From an uncultured bacterium (lineage in GTDB: Bacteria; Verrucomicrobiota; Kiritimatiellia; RFP12; UBA1067): 64,000 bases of DNA. Shown piece by piece: positions 8,130 through 16,697 of the stretch. The position numbers and the translations under genes were made by a program. The stretch lies in NCBI GenBank assembly GCA_902770045.1, contig CACXRO010000001.1, positions 48,056-112,055 of the forward strand. The letters are read 5' to 3'. Under the pieces are notes generated by a model. It was not told the origin of the DNA. It worked only from the letters and a program-made list of their open reading frames with translations, and did not search any database. Numbering within the stretch: the stretch's first letter is position 1; every line of letters starts with the position of its first letter.

Positions 8130-8753
8130 TCATGGCGTTTTCCCCGTTGTTGGCGTAAGAAGGCCGGCGCGGGACAGGGCGGACTTGAGCGAGGCCCACA
8201 TCTTCCTCTTGCATTCCTTCTGCCCCTCCGAACCTTCGCTGAAGCGGAGTATGAATTCGGGCGAATAGGTGACGAGCGCATCGGCGCCAGAAGGCGTCTT
8301 CGTCCAGCTGCCAGGCTGACACGCCCCGCCGGGCATGATCTGCACAAGCGCATTGGAGCCCAGGACTACGCAGACCTTCGCCGGCGGCAGCGGTCCGCCG
8401 CCGAATACCACCTGGTACTGCCCCTCCCCGAGCTTCATTGCCTTGATGATGTTGTCCATCAGCGCCTGGGCCCGCTCCGTGAACGGCCGATGATGGACAA
8501 AGAGGATGGGGACGAGGTTCGTGGCTCGTGGTTTTGCTGGGGGCGGAGCCTCTAGGGATCCTAGATTCCCTAGAATCCTAGATGAGGGCGTTTTGGCGCC
8601 GGCACCAGCGAGCGGAGGCGAAGCCAAAACCTGACTCGCCTCCTCGAGCGGCGCGAGCAGCTTGCGGTCGCAGGGGACGATCCTGTTGCCGAGCTCGCGC
8701 TCGAGCTCGAGCGCGGATTCAAAGCCGTCGAGGATGGCGTCGAGCGCCGTCAC
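8130..8753 (-). CDS. Divergent uracil-DNA glycosylase superfamily protein
   Basis: A 207-residue protein starting with GTG that overlaps the galE stop (GTGA). Residues 82-200 follow the plan of family-4/5-type UDGs: a strand ([10 protein letters not shown]), a '[20 protein letters not shown]' helix like the PFvG..G.lLd..L..igL block, a strand-helix '[16 protein letters not shown]', and a C-terminal 'TYSPEFILR' in place of the T-HPs-llR motif. The usual GEAPG motif, Fe-S cysteines and catalytic acid are not clear, so activity is doubtful. Residues 50-78 are a low-complexity linker that includes a CTAG-rich palindromic insert. Confidence 0.55.
   Translation of the reverse strand: MTALDAILDGFESALELERELGNRIVPCDRKLLAPLEEASQVLASPPLAGAGAKTPSSRILGNLGSLEAPPPAKPRATNLVPILFVHHRPFTERAQALMDNIIKAMKLGEGQYQVVFGGGPLPPAKVCVVLGSNALVQIMPGGACQPGSWTKTPSGADALVTYSPEFILRFSEGSEGQKECKRKMWASLKSALSRAGLLTPTTGKTP
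8551..8583. repeat. CTAG-rich quasi-palindrome inside a gene
   Basis: The 33 bases hold four CTAG tetramers in an imperfect palindrome (starting tctagggatcctagattc). They encode part of the linker of the UDG-like protein. CTAG is normally scarce in bacteria, so this looks like an inserted repeat element. Confidence 0.7.
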
Positions 8754-9793
8754 TCCGCCTTGCCGCCCTTCCCGGCGTAGCCATACGGATTCTTCTTCTG
8801 CCAGCGCCAGGCGTCGGCGCACATCTCGTCGATGCCGCGCTCGGCCTTCCAGCCGAGCTCCTTCGCCGCGAGCGAGGGGTCGGCCCAGCACTCGGCGATG
8901 TCGCCGGGGCGGCGGGGGCAGATTTTATAGGGGACAGGACGCTTCGACGCCTTCTCGAACGCCTTGACGACCTGCAGCACGGAATATCCGTGGCCGGTGC
9001 CGAGGTTGTAGATCTTAAGCCCGAGCTTCGGCTCGCGCTCAAGCTTCTCGATCGCCTTCAGGTGGCCGATGGCGAGGTCGACGACGTGGATGTAGTCGCG
9101 CACCCCGGTGCCGTCCGGCGTCGGATAGTCGTCGCCGAAGACGTTGAGCTCGGGCCGGCGCCCGACCGCCACCTGCGCGACGTAGGGCAGGAGGTTGTTG
9201 GGGATGCCGGCCGGGTCTTCGCCGATCAGCCCCGATTTGTGCGCGCCGATCGGGTTGAAGTACCTAAGCAGGACGACGTTCCACTCGGGATCGGCCTTCT
9301 GCACGTCCTTGAACACCTGCTCCATCATGAGCTTCGTCCAGCCATACGGGTTGGTGCAGCCGGGGGTGGGGAAATCCTCGCGGATCGGCACGGTCTTCGG
9401 TTCGCCGTAGACGGTGGCGGAGGAGGAGAAGACGATGTTTTTGCAGCCGTGCGCGCCGAGGCGGTCGAGGAGGGTGAAAGTGCCGCCGAGGTTGTTGGCG
9501 TAGTACTTGAGCGGAATCTGGGTCGACTCGCCGACGGCCTTGAGCGCGGCGAAGTGGATGGCGGCATCGAACGGTCCTTCGCGGTCGAGGACTGCGTCGA
9601 GCTTCTTCGCGTCGCGGATGTCGACGCGGTAGAAGGCCGGCTTCCTGCCGGTGATGCGCTTCACGCGCGTAAGCGACTTCTTCGAGCTGTTGCAGAGGTT
9701 GTCGACCACCACCACTTCGTGGCCGGCGTTCAAAAGCTCGACGACGGTGTGGCTGCCGATGTAGCCGGCTCCGCCAGTGACGAGAATCTTCAT
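8750..9793 (-). CDS. galE: UDP-glucose 4-epimerase
   Basis: A 347-residue extended short-chain dehydrogenase that interconverts UDP-glucose and UDP-galactose (or the N-acetyl forms). Motifs are the Rossmann GGAGYIGSH at the N-terminus, SSSATVYG with the catalytic Ser/Thr region, YGWTK (Tyr-x3-Lys) and [10 protein letters not shown], all typical of GalE. Length is normal. GGAAGGAGC lies 10 nt before the ATG. It follows fabG and rmlD, so it likely supplies nucleotide sugars for surface glycans. Confidence 0.96.
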   Translation of the reverse strand: MKILVTGGAGYIGSHTVVELLNAGHEVVVVDNLCNSSKKSLTRVKRITGRKPAFYRVDIRDAKKLDAVLDREGPFDAAIHFAALKAVGESTQIPLKYYANNLGGTFTLLDRLGAHGCKNIVFSSSATVYGEPKTVPIREDFPTPGCTNPYGWTKLMMEQVFKDVQKADPEWNVVLLRYFNPIGAHKSGLIGEDPAGIPNNLLPYVAQVAVGRRPELNVFGDDYPTPDGTGVRDYIHVVDLAIGHLKAIEKLEREPKLGLKIYNLGTGHGYSVLQVVKAFEKASKRPVPYKICPRRPGDIAECWADPSLAAKELGWKAERGIDEMCADAWRWQKKNPYGYAGKGGKAE

Positions 9794-9811
9794 GTCTATT
9801 CCGCTCCTTCC

Positions 9812-10579
9812 TTAGCCGATCATGCCGCCGTTGACCGAGATGATCTGGCCGGTGACGTAGGCGGCGTCGTCGCCGGCGAGCCAGGCCACCGCCTTGGCGA
9901 TGTCCTCGGCGGTGCCGAAGCGGCGGAGCGGGATGGTGTCCATGTACGCCTTCTTCACTTCGTCGGGCAGGACGTCGGTCATCTTCGACTGGATGAAGCC
10001 GGGGGCGACGGCGTTGCAGCGGATGTTGCGCGAGCCGAGCTCCTTGGCGGTCGTCTTGGTGAGCGCGATGACGCCGCCCTTGGACGCGGTGTAGTTGGCC
10101 TGGCCGGCGTTGCCCATGATGCCGACCACGGAGGCGATGTTGATGATCGAGCCGCCGAGCTGCGCGCCGTCGGCTGACTTGTTCTTCATCATCGGGCGCG
10201 AGACAGCGCGGGTGAAGAGGAAGGTGCCCCTCAGGTTGACGTTGAGGACGGCGTCCCAGTCCTCGTCGGACATGCGCATCAGGAGACCGTCCTTGGTGAT
10301 GCCGGCGTTGTTGACCATGATGTCGACCTTGCCGAAGTCGGCGAGGACGGCCTTGACGCAGGCGTCGACCTCGGCCGATACCGCCACGTTGACGCCGTAG
10401 CCCTTCGCCTTCACGCCCAGCGCCGCGAGCGCGGCGACGGTGTCGGCGCACCATTCCTCCTTGAGATCGCATATCGCGACGTCCGCCCCGCGCGACGCGA
10501 GCTCCTTCGCGATCGCCGCGCCGATTCCGCGCGCAGCGCCGGTGACGATTGCCGTCTTGCCCTTGAGGTTCTTGTCCAT
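9812..10579 (-). CDS. fabG: 3-oxoacyl-ACP reductase (SDR family)
   Basis: A 255-residue classical SDR. It has the NADPH-binding GAARGIGAA, the NNAG motif, the catalytic Ser-Tyr-Lys set (INIASVVG, YTASKGG) and 'VAPGFIQSKMTD', which is strongly FabG-like. FabG reduces 3-oxoacyl-ACP in fatty-acid elongation. It lies among sugar-nucleotide genes rather than with acpP/fabD/fabF, so an SDR acting on another substrate is possible. AAGGAGAG precedes the ATG. Confidence 0.88.
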   Translation of the reverse strand: MDKNLKGKTAIVTGAARGIGAAIAKELASRGADVAICDLKEEWCADTVAALAALGVKAKGYGVNVAVSAEVDACVKAVLADFGKVDIMVNNAGITKDGLLMRMSDEDWDAVLNVNLRGTFLFTRAVSRPMMKNKSADGAQLGGSIINIASVVGIMGNAGQANYTASKGGVIALTKTTAKELGSRNIRCNAVAPGFIQSKMTDVLPDEVKKAYMDTIPLRRFGTAEDIAKAVAWLAGDDAAYVTGQIISVNGGMIG

Positions 10580-10621
10580 CTTCTTTCTCTCCTTGGTTTT
10601 TGCCGACTGGCGGCAGATTGT

Positions 10622-11479
10622 TTACGAAACTCCGAATTCGCCGCGGACGAAGTCGGCGAGCGCGTCCTGCCACGCGGGCGTGCGGTAGCCGAGCAGGTTG
10701 AGGACGCTCTTCCTGAGCGCTGAGTTGCGCGGGCGCGGCGCCGGGCGCGGGAACTCCGCGGTGGTGCAGGGAACGATCTCGCGCTTGAGTCCCAGGAGCC
10801 GGAAGAGCTCCTTGGCGAAGCCGCACCAGCTGACCTGCCCTTCGCAGGTCGCGTGGACTACCCCGCTCACGTCGGGCTTGCCGAGCAGGAAGCGGATGGC
10901 GTCCGCGACCGCCTTGGTCGAGGTCGGGTTGCCGACCTGGTCGTCCACCACCTTGAGCGGATCGCCGTCCTGCGCGCCGAGGCGCGCCATGGTGTGGACG
11001 AAGGACGGGCCGCCGGGGCCGTAGAGCCAGGCAATGCGCATGATGACCGCCTCGGGCAGGACCATCTGCACCATGCGCTCGCCGGCGAGCTTCGACGCGC
11101 CGTAGACGGTGCGCGGGCGCGGGATGTCGGTCTCGCCCCAGGCCCAGGGCTCGCTCGGCGGCTCGCCGGAGAAGACGTAGTCGGTGGAGATCGCGATCAG
11201 CCGCGCGCCGCAGGCGGAGGCGGCGACGGCGACATTGCGCGAGCCTTCCTCGTTGAGGCGGAAGGCGAGGTCGCGCTTCTCCTCGCAGTCGTCGACGCGG
11301 GTCATCGCGGCGCAGTGGACGACGACGTCGGGTTTGGCAGCGGCGGCCTTGGCGGTGAAGGCATCGGCGTCGAGGATGTCCCATTCCGGCAGGTCGGCGA
11401 CGACGATTTCGTGGTCGGCAAGCTCATGCTGGAGCGTGCGCCCGAGCATTCCCTTCCCGCCGGTGACGAGGATCTTCAC
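10622..11479 (-). CDS. rmlD: dTDP-4-dehydrorhamnose reductase family protein
   Basis: A 285-residue RmlD-type reductase, which makes dTDP-L-rhamnose from the 4-keto sugar with NAD(P)H. Motifs: GGKGMLGRTL (cofactor loop), VVHCAAMTRVDDCE, ISTDYVFSG, and YGASKLAGE with the catalytic Tyr/Lys. The GTG start overlaps the upstream stop (GTGA). No rmlA, rmlB or rmlC is adjacent, so the exact sugar cannot be confirmed. Confidence 0.88.
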   Translation of the reverse strand: MKILVTGGKGMLGRTLQHELADHEIVVADLPEWDILDADAFTAKAAAAKPDVVVHCAAMTRVDDCEEKRDLAFRLNEEGSRNVAVAASACGARLIAISTDYVFSGEPPSEPWAWGETDIPRPRTVYGASKLAGERMVQMVLPEAVIMRIAWLYGPGGPSFVHTMARLGAQDGDPLKVVDDQVGNPTSTKAVADAIRFLLGKPDVSGVVHATCEGQVSWCGFAKELFRLLGLKREIVPCTTAEFPRPAPRPRNSALRKSVLNLLGYRTPAWQDALADFVRGEFGVS

Positions 11480-12441
11480 TTGCCGGCCTCCTCGGACGAG
11501 CGCGCGAACTCGCGCACCATGTTCGCGCCCAGCAGCACGATCTGCCAGCTCATGTAGAGCCAGGCGAGGACGATCGGCATGAAGGCGAAGGAGCCGTAGA
11601 GCGCCGAGGACTTGGCGATGCCGACCTGGGCGACGGCGCAGGCCTTCATCCAGCAGCCGAAGAGGATCGCGGTCGCCGCGCCGCCGCGGACGGCAGCGCG
11701 GAACGGCACGCGGCAGTTGGGCATGAACCAGAAGATGAAGGCGAAGTTCAAGGTGGCGGTGACGAAGGCGATGGCGAACTTGACCGCCCAGGAGTCGATG
11801 AGCCAGAGGAGCGTGTCGCCGACCCACTTGGTGTAGTCGGTGACGCCGGTGGTGGCGGTGATGACGCTCTTCACCGCGCCCATGATCGGGAAGGACATCG
11901 CGACCGCCGCAAGGACGGGCATGACGATCATGACGAGCAGGTAGACCCAGGCGCGCTTCCACACCGGGCGCGGCTTGGGCACCCCCCAGATGCGGTTGAA
12001 GCTCATCTCCACCATGCCGAGCGAGGAGATGACCGTCCAGAGCAGGAGACCGAAGCCAATCCAGCCGAAGGTGGCGACGTCGAACGCGTCGATGCGCTCG
12101 AAGAGCGCGTTGGAAATGGTCCTGGCCTGGGTGGCGAACTCCTCGGCGGCGATGCGCTTCTTCTGGACGTCCTCCTCGCTCGAGAACGCGCCAGCGGCGG
12201 CGGCGAGCTCGTCGTCCTGCCCCTTCTCGATGTTGGTGATGAGCGCGTCGATGCGCTCGTTGATGTGGCTGCGGGCGTAGTCGTCGACCCCGACCGCCTT
12301 GGCGACGACAAGGATGCAGCAGAGGATGGGCATCATCGCCAGCATCGAGAAGTAGGTGAGGCCGGCGGCGTGCATCGAACAATGGTTGTCGAGGAAGCCC
12401 TTGACGACTCCGCGGCACCAGGTCTTGATCTTGTTCATCAT
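11476..12441 (-). CDS. YihY/BrkB family inner-membrane protein
   Basis: A 321-residue polytopic membrane protein with the family's N-terminal amphipathic entry and 'HAAGLTYFSMLAMMPILCCI' first helix. A charged loop follows (residues 60-115), then 'GLLLWTVISSLGMVEMSFNRIW' and a C-terminal 'SFAFMPIVLAWLYMSWQIVLLGA', the best-conserved block of YihY/BrkB proteins. Function is unsettled in the family (formerly ribonuclease BN by error). Two adjacent ATG codons exist at 12441 and 12438; the first lies 8 nt after TATAAT, which suggests a leaderless transcript. Confidence 0.92.
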   Translation of the reverse strand: MMNKIKTWCRGVVKGFLDNHCSMHAAGLTYFSMLAMMPILCCILVVAKAVGVDDYARSHINERIDALITNIEKGQDDELAAAAGAFSSEEDVQKKRIAAEEFATQARTISNALFERIDAFDVATFGWIGFGLLLWTVISSLGMVEMSFNRIWGVPKPRPVWKRAWVYLLVMIVMPVLAAVAMSFPIMGAVKSVITATTGVTDYTKWVGDTLLWLIDSWAVKFAIAFVTATLNFAFIFWFMPNCRVPFRAAVRGGAATAILFGCWMKACAVAQVGIAKSSALYGSFAFMPIVLAWLYMSWQIVLLGANMVREFARSSEEAGK

Positions 12442-12449
12442 GGCTGTGT

Positions 12450-12461
12450 ATTATACCAAAT
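12450..12461 (-). promoter_or_regulatory. Extended -10 promoter (ATTTGGTATAAT)
   Basis: The minus strand reads ATTTGGTATAATACACAGCC followed by ATGATG. The box ends 8 nt before the start at 12441. It lies directly after the pyrE stop codon. Confidence 0.8.
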
Positions 12462-13072
12462 CACGAACCGGGGTGGACGGGCCTGGAGCCGGCCTTGCAC
12501 ATCGGGCACTCTGCGGCGGTCCAGGTCTCGGGGGTCATCCGGACGAGCGGGAACATCGGGACGCGCCCGAACTTGGCCTTGCCGCCGGAGCGGTCGACCA
12601 GCACCACCACGCCGGCCACCCTGCCGCCCGCCGCCTTGACGAGGTCGATCGTCTCCTGGACGCGGCCGCCCTTGGTGACGACGTCCTCGGCGACGACGTA
12701 GCGCTCGCCCTTCCTGATCGCGAAGCGGCGAAGCGCGAGGACGGTGTTGGGCTTGCCGGTCGCGTCCACGCCCTTGCCCTGCACCTTCTCGGCGAAGATG
12801 CACTTGACGTTCAGCTCGCGCGCGACCTCGTGGCCGACCAGGATGCCGCCCACGGCCGGCGAGATGACGCCGTCGATGCGCTTGCCGAGCTTGCCGCTCT
12901 TGACCGCGCGGCGAGTCACCTCGCGGCAGAGCTTCTCGGCGATGCGCGGGTACCGAAGCACGTTCGCGCACTGGAAGTAGCGGTTGGAGTGGAGCTTCGA
13001 GCGGAGCTCGAAGTGCCCTTCGAGAAGCGCCCCGGTTTTGCGGAACGCGTCGAAGGCCTGCTTGTCGGTCAT
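12461..13072 (-). CDS. pyrE: Orotate phosphoribosyltransferase
   Basis: A 203-residue type-I phosphoribosyltransferase that makes OMP from orotate and PRPP. The PRPP loop is VVAEDVVTKGGR, preceded by FAIRKGERYVV. The 'GVISPAVGGILVGHEVAREL' block is typical of the bacterial PyrE subfamily. The C-terminal segment has a Cys-x-x-Cys (ECPMCKAG). AAAGGGGA lies about 6 nt before the ATG, which overlaps the preceding gene's stop (ATGA). It is the promoter-distal gene of the TPR-ExbB-ExbD operon, an unusual setting. Confidence 0.95.
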   Translation of the reverse strand: MTDKQAFDAFRKTGALLEGHFELRSKLHSNRYFQCANVLRYPRIAEKLCREVTRRAVKSGKLGKRIDGVISPAVGGILVGHEVARELNVKCIFAEKVQGKGVDATGKPNTVLALRRFAIRKGERYVVAEDVVTKGGRVQETIDLVKAAGGRVAGVVVLVDRSGGKAKFGRVPMFPLVRMTPETWTAAECPMCKAGSRPVHPGS

Positions 13073-13536
13073 GGTATGTCCCCTTTCCTGTTTTCGATCG
13101 ATAGAAGCTCTGCACGCGAAAACGCCGGCTCCGGCCTCGCGCGCGCATCGGACGGAATCGGCTGCGGCGCGGGGGCGGCGGCGGATGGACGCCAGGCCGA
13201 CTTCCCCCACTCCACCGGCCGCGGCTCCTTCGCCGGCGGCAGCAGCAACTCGCCGCCGAGGATCGGCCCGCTCTCAGTCTCCGGCAGCGCGCCGAGCGAA
13301 AGCACCCCGGCGCCGCGGCCGCGGCGGCCGCCGGATGCAAGCCACGCCGTCTTCGCGGCCTTGACCGCCTCGTCCTCCTCGTCCTCGGTGAGCTCCACGA
13401 AGGCGGCGGACGGCTCCGCCGGGCGCGGGTCGGAGGCGGCGAAGCCGACCGCCCGGCGCGGGAAGATGGCGGCGACGGCGGCGACGGCGGCAAGCACGGG
13501 CGCGGCGCGCATCAGCTCGGCGGCGATTCCGGTCAT
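13069..13536 (-). CDS. Unknown protein in an ExbB/ExbD operon
   Basis: A 155-residue protein I do not recognise. Residues 7-25 form one hydrophobic helix. The rest is Pro/Ala-rich with an acidic stretch (ELTEDEEDEAVKAA) and a basic Gly-Arg patch (GGRRGRGAG). It overlaps ExbD at its start and PyrE at its stop, both by ATGA, so expression is coupled. In position and build (one N-terminal helix, then a Pro-rich tail) it stands where a TonB/TolA-like transducer would be, but no TonB C-terminal domain is visible. Confidence 0.6.
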   Translation of the reverse strand: MTGIAAELMRAAPVLAAVAAVAAIFPRRAVGFAASDPRPAEPSAAFVELTEDEEDEAVKAAKTAWLASGGRRGRGAGVLSLGALPETESGPILGGELLLPPAKEPRPVEWGKSAWRPSAAAPAPQPIPSDARARPEPAFSRAELLSIENRKGDIP

Positions 13537-14006
13537 TCGCCCTCCCCCGCCCGCTTCTCGGCGAACAGCACCTTGCCTACGCCGCTGCGCTTCGCGATCG
13601 CCGCCATCTTCATGAGCTCGCCGCCGGCGACGCGGCGATCAGCGAGGACGAGCATCGTCTTGCGGTCGGTGCGGGCCGCGCGCTCGGCGAGGTGGCGCGA
13701 GAAGGCGTCGGCCGAGGCACCGTCGGAAAGCATGTAGCGCGCGTCGTCGAAGAACACCAGGGTCTCGTGGTGCATCGGCAGCACCAACGCCACCAGGCCG
13801 GACGCCTCGCCTTCGGCGACGCCGGGGTCGGGCAGGTCGAACAGGACGCCCTTCGCGGCGACGAGCTCGCCGTCGAGCAGGTGGAACATCACCATGAGCA
13901 GCATCACCGCGAGCCACGGCGCGGCGGCGACGAGCGGGCGCATCGCCGGCAGGCCGTGGCGCCAGATCCCCTCGGTGCGCCCGGGACGCCATCCCCAGGA
14001 AATCAT
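13533..14006 (-). CDS. ExbD/TolR-family protein
   Basis: A 157-residue protein with a single transmembrane helix near residues 23-45 and a periplasmic ExbD-type domain. Landmarks are ETLVFFDDARYML, a helix SADAFSRHLAERAA, 'TMLVLADRRVAGGELMKMAA' and a last strand GVGKVLFAE. It would work with the adjacent ExbB as a proton-driven stator. The helix lacks the usual early Asp; acidic residues lie only at its C-terminal end (LLDGE), so proton coupling is uncertain. Confidence 0.8.
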   Translation of the reverse strand: MISWGWRPGRTEGIWRHGLPAMRPLVAAAPWLAVMLLMVMFHLLDGELVAAKGVLFDLPDPGVAEGEASGLVALVLPMHHETLVFFDDARYMLSDGASADAFSRHLAERAARTDRKTMLVLADRRVAGGELMKMAAIAKRSGVGKVLFAEKRAGEGE

Positions 14007-14614
14007 CTGCGCTGCTCCTCCCGGCGGGTGGCGAGATAGCCCACGATCTGGCTCGCCGCGGCCTCGAGCTCCACGACGATGCGGTCAAGCCGCACCCTGA
14101 GCGAACCGTACATCACCGTCACCGCGATCGCCACCGCCAGGCCTAGCGCGGCGGAGACGAGCGCCTCCATCGCGCCGCCAACGAGGTCGGCGCGGCTGGC
14201 GAGGTCCGCCCCCGATACGCGCATCACCACCTTGATGAAGCCGACCACGGTGCCGAAGAGTCCAAGCAACGGAGCCACCTGGGCCACGATCGCGAGCACC
14301 GCGAGCCGCCGGTCGAGCCGCCCCGCCGCCGCGCGCCCCTCGGAGTCCACCGCGTCCCTGAGCAGCCGCGCGCTGCCGTTCGCGTGCCGGATCGCCGTCG
14401 CCACCACCGCCGCGACCGGCGCTGGCTCGTCCTCGCAGATCGCCAGCGCCTCCTCGTCGTTGCCGGAGTCGAGCACGTTGATCACTCCCTTGAGGAAGTC
14501 CTGCACGTTGATCTGCGCGCGCCGAAGGTCGACGAGGCGCTCGAGCCACACGAACGCCGACGACGCCACCAGCGCCAGCAGTATCCAGAACACGGGTCCA
14601 CCGGTGATTGTCAT
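14003..14614 (-). CDS. MotA/TolQ/ExbB proton-channel family protein
   Basis: A 203-residue inner-membrane protein with three helices: residues 5-22, then after a cytoplasmic loop VLAIVAQVAPLLGLFGTVVG and 'MEALVSAALGLAVAIAVTVM'. The APLLGLFGTVVGFIKVF-like block and the AL..AALGLAVAI block are the ExbB/TolQ signature. The ATG overlaps the TPR gene's stop, and the stop overlaps the ExbD start. It likely forms the ExbB-ExbD motor of this operon. Confidence 0.92.
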   Translation of the reverse strand: MTITGGPVFWILLALVASSAFVWLERLVDLRRAQINVQDFLKGVINVLDSGNDEEALAICEDEPAPVAAVVATAIRHANGSARLLRDAVDSEGRAAAGRLDRRLAVLAIVAQVAPLLGLFGTVVGFIKVVMRVSGADLASRADLVGGAMEALVSAALGLAVAIAVTVMYGSLRVRLDRIVVELEAAASQIVGYLATRREEQRR

Positions 14615-16647
14615 AGAAACCTGCCTTTCCTTGAAATCCGCTCCAGGCGGCGCGCCGCCTCCTCGGCGGCGGGAACGTCGCTCGCCGCCACCAGCCTCAG
14701 CACGCCAACCGCCTGCTCCTCGCGGCCGCGGCTCTCGAACTCGTCCGCCAGCCGGAACGCCGCGCGGGAGAACGCCGCGCGCGCGTCGTCGTCGAAGTTC
14801 TCGCCTTTGGCGCGGCCGTCGCGGTAGGCCACCACCACCTGCGCGTAGTACTGCTCCACCGCCTCGTCGTAGCGCCGCAGCTTTTCGAGCGTGCGGCCGA
14901 TGCGGAACGCCACCGCGAGCCGCCCGCTCGCGTCGAGCGCTCCGTCGAACGCGATCGCGCGGTAGGCCTCGAGCGCCGTGCCGTAGCTCGCCGGGTTGTC
15001 CGCCCCGAGCGCGAAGAGCGCGTCCGCCCGCAGGAGGCGCGCCCGCGCGCGATCCACCGGACGCGCCGACTCGGCCTTGGCCACGCGGTCCAGCACCAGC
15101 GACGCCTCGCCGTAACGCGCCTGCTCTAAGAGCGCCTCGCCCTGCACCAGCAGCGCGTCGGTCCGCGACGGCGAGTCCGGGTACTTCGCCACCATCCTGG
15201 TCGAGGTGTCGATCGCGCCCTTGTAGTCGCCGTCGGACAAGAATGATCGCGCCGCCCAGACCAGCGCCTCGGCCGCGGCCGCAGGGCGCGAGGACATCGC
15301 CGCGCAGGAGAGGAAGAGGTTCGCGGCGTCCTTCCACTCGCCGCGGTTGTAGGTGAACTTCGCAAGCCACAGCGTCGCGTCCTCCTTCACCGCCGCGTCG
15401 GGGCAGCCCTCGGCGAGGCCCTGCGCCTTCGTCCGCGCCGCGTCATCGTCGCCCTGCCCGTAGAGGCAAAGCACCTCGAAGTAGTCCATCCGGTCCTTCC
15501 GCCGCGGATCCGCCGCCGCCACCGCCGCGAACGCCTTCTGCGCCTCGGCGAAGCGGTAGTCGCGGAAGTAGTCGCGCCCGCGGGACTCCAGCTCCATCAC
15601 CTCCACCGCCCGCTTCAGCTTCGCGGCGATCTCGGTCTTCGGGTATTCGGAGAGCACCGTGCGGTAGCGCGCCATCGCCTCCGCGCCGCGGCCGAGGTCG
15701 GCGAGCACGTCCCCCTGGCGCAGCACCGCGACCGCGCGGGCTGACGGGTCGTCCTTCGACAGCTCCTCCGCGCGCGCGAACGCCGCCAGCGCGTCCTCGC
15801 CGCGCCCGAGCCTGAGGAACGCCTCGCCGCGCCCCTGCTGCACGTCTGCCCGGAGCGCCGCGGCCGGCCAGATCTCGATCGCGTCCGCCCAGATCTCCGC
15901 GGCCTCCTTCCACTGCCCCGCAGCGGCCTTGGCGCGGGCGAGCCCGAGGAACGCCTCCTCGGCGTCCGGCGCGTCCGGCGACTCCTTGGCCACCGCGCGC
16001 ACGATCCGCTCGCCCTCCGCAGCAGTCGCCGGGTCCTTCGCCAGCGCCATCCCCAGCCGCACGCTCGCCAGCGCGCGGAGCGACGAGTTCGGCGCCGCGT
16101 CGAGCGCACGCCTCAGCGCCGCAGCGTCCCCGAGATTGGCCGCCGCCACCGTCAGCGCGCGCGCCCCGGCGTTGGTGGACGACACCACCACCCGCCACAG
16201 CCGCTCCGCCTTTGCCCGGTCGCCCTTGCGCGAGAGCGCGTCCGCCTCCAGCATCAGCGCCTCGTCGACCCCGGCGGCGGACCCGCTCGCCTTCAGGAGC
16301 TGCGCCGCCTTGTCCCACTCGCCCGCGACCATCGCGCGGTAGTAGCCGAATCCCGGCGACTTGAGCCCGTCGCCCCAGGACGAAAGCGCCTTCTTCACTT
16401 CGTCCCAACGGCCCTCGTCGGCATAGCTTTCCAGGACGATCAGCTTAGCCGCTTCGCTCGCGTTGGTACGCGCATGCGCGCGGGCAAGCTCCCAGAGCCC
16501 GTCGCGAAGGGCCTGCCTCGCCACCGAAAGCCCGTCGTCCGCGCCCGCGCCGACGGCCACGGAGGCACAGAACGCGGCGGCCAGCGCGGCAAATGCGCGG
16601 CGGCAAACGGCCATACGAACGGCCACGACTATCTGGTTGTCAGACAT
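14611..16647 (-). CDS. Secreted tetratricopeptide-repeat protein
   Basis: A 678-residue protein with an N-terminal export signal (hydrophobic run at about residues 16-33, cleavage near AGA-DD) and TPR-like helix pairs along the rest. Clear units are 'AKAERLWRVVVSS', 'GQWKEAAEIWADAIEIWP', 'LGRGAEAMARYRTVLSEYP' and 'LRRYDEAVEQYYAQVVVAY'. TPR proteins beside ExbB/ExbD occur in several Gram-negative groups and probably organise the envelope motor in the periplasm. The ATG is 8 nt after TATAAT, so the transcript is likely leaderless. Confidence 0.85.
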   Translation of the reverse strand: MSDNQIVVAVRMAVCRRAFAALAAAFCASVAVGAGADDGLSVARQALRDGLWELARAHARTNASEAAKLIVLESYADEGRWDEVKKALSSWGDGLKSPGFGYYRAMVAGEWDKAAQLLKASGSAAGVDEALMLEADALSRKGDRAKAERLWRVVVSSTNAGARALTVAAANLGDAAALRRALDAAPNSSLRALASVRLGMALAKDPATAAEGERIVRAVAKESPDAPDAEEAFLGLARAKAAAGQWKEAAEIWADAIEIWPAAALRADVQQGRGEAFLRLGRGEDALAAFARAEELSKDDPSARAVAVLRQGDVLADLGRGAEAMARYRTVLSEYPKTEIAAKLKRAVEVMELESRGRDYFRDYRFAEAQKAFAAVAAADPRRKDRMDYFEVLCLYGQGDDDAARTKAQGLAEGCPDAAVKEDATLWLAKFTYNRGEWKDAANLFLSCAAMSSRPAAAAEALVWAARSFLSDGDYKGAIDTSTRMVAKYPDSPSRTDALLVQGEALLEQARYGEASLVLDRVAKAESARPVDRARARLLRADALFALGADNPASYGTALEAYRAIAFDGALDASGRLAVAFRIGRTLEKLRRYDEAVEQYYAQVVVAYRDGRAKGENFDDDARAAFSRAAFRLADEFESRGREEQAVGVLRLVAASDVPAAEEAARRLERISRKGRFL

Positions 16648-16655
16648 TGATGCAG

Positions 16656-16665
16656 ATTATACCAT
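16656..16665 (-). promoter_or_regulatory. Extended -10 promoter (ATGGTATAAT)
   Basis: The minus strand reads TTATGGTATAATCTGCATCA followed by ATG. The spacing from box to start codon is 8 nt. Confidence 0.8.
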
Positions 16666-16697
16666 AATCCACACGAAGATGGCGTGGGGAAATCTCT

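Noticed and set aside
7987..8133. 48-codon minus-strand frame with ATGA overlaps at both ends
   Set aside because: It runs through the TATAAT promoter of the lipoprotein operon, and its sequence (ending FFWYNTQHRAEQHLMKGQSE) is a translation of promoter and leader; the overlaps look accidental.
10622..12418. 598-codon fused frame covering rmlD and the YihY gene in one phase
   Set aside because: The upstream part is an out-of-frame reading of the YihY gene; the rmlD GTG start with GTGA overlap explains the data better.
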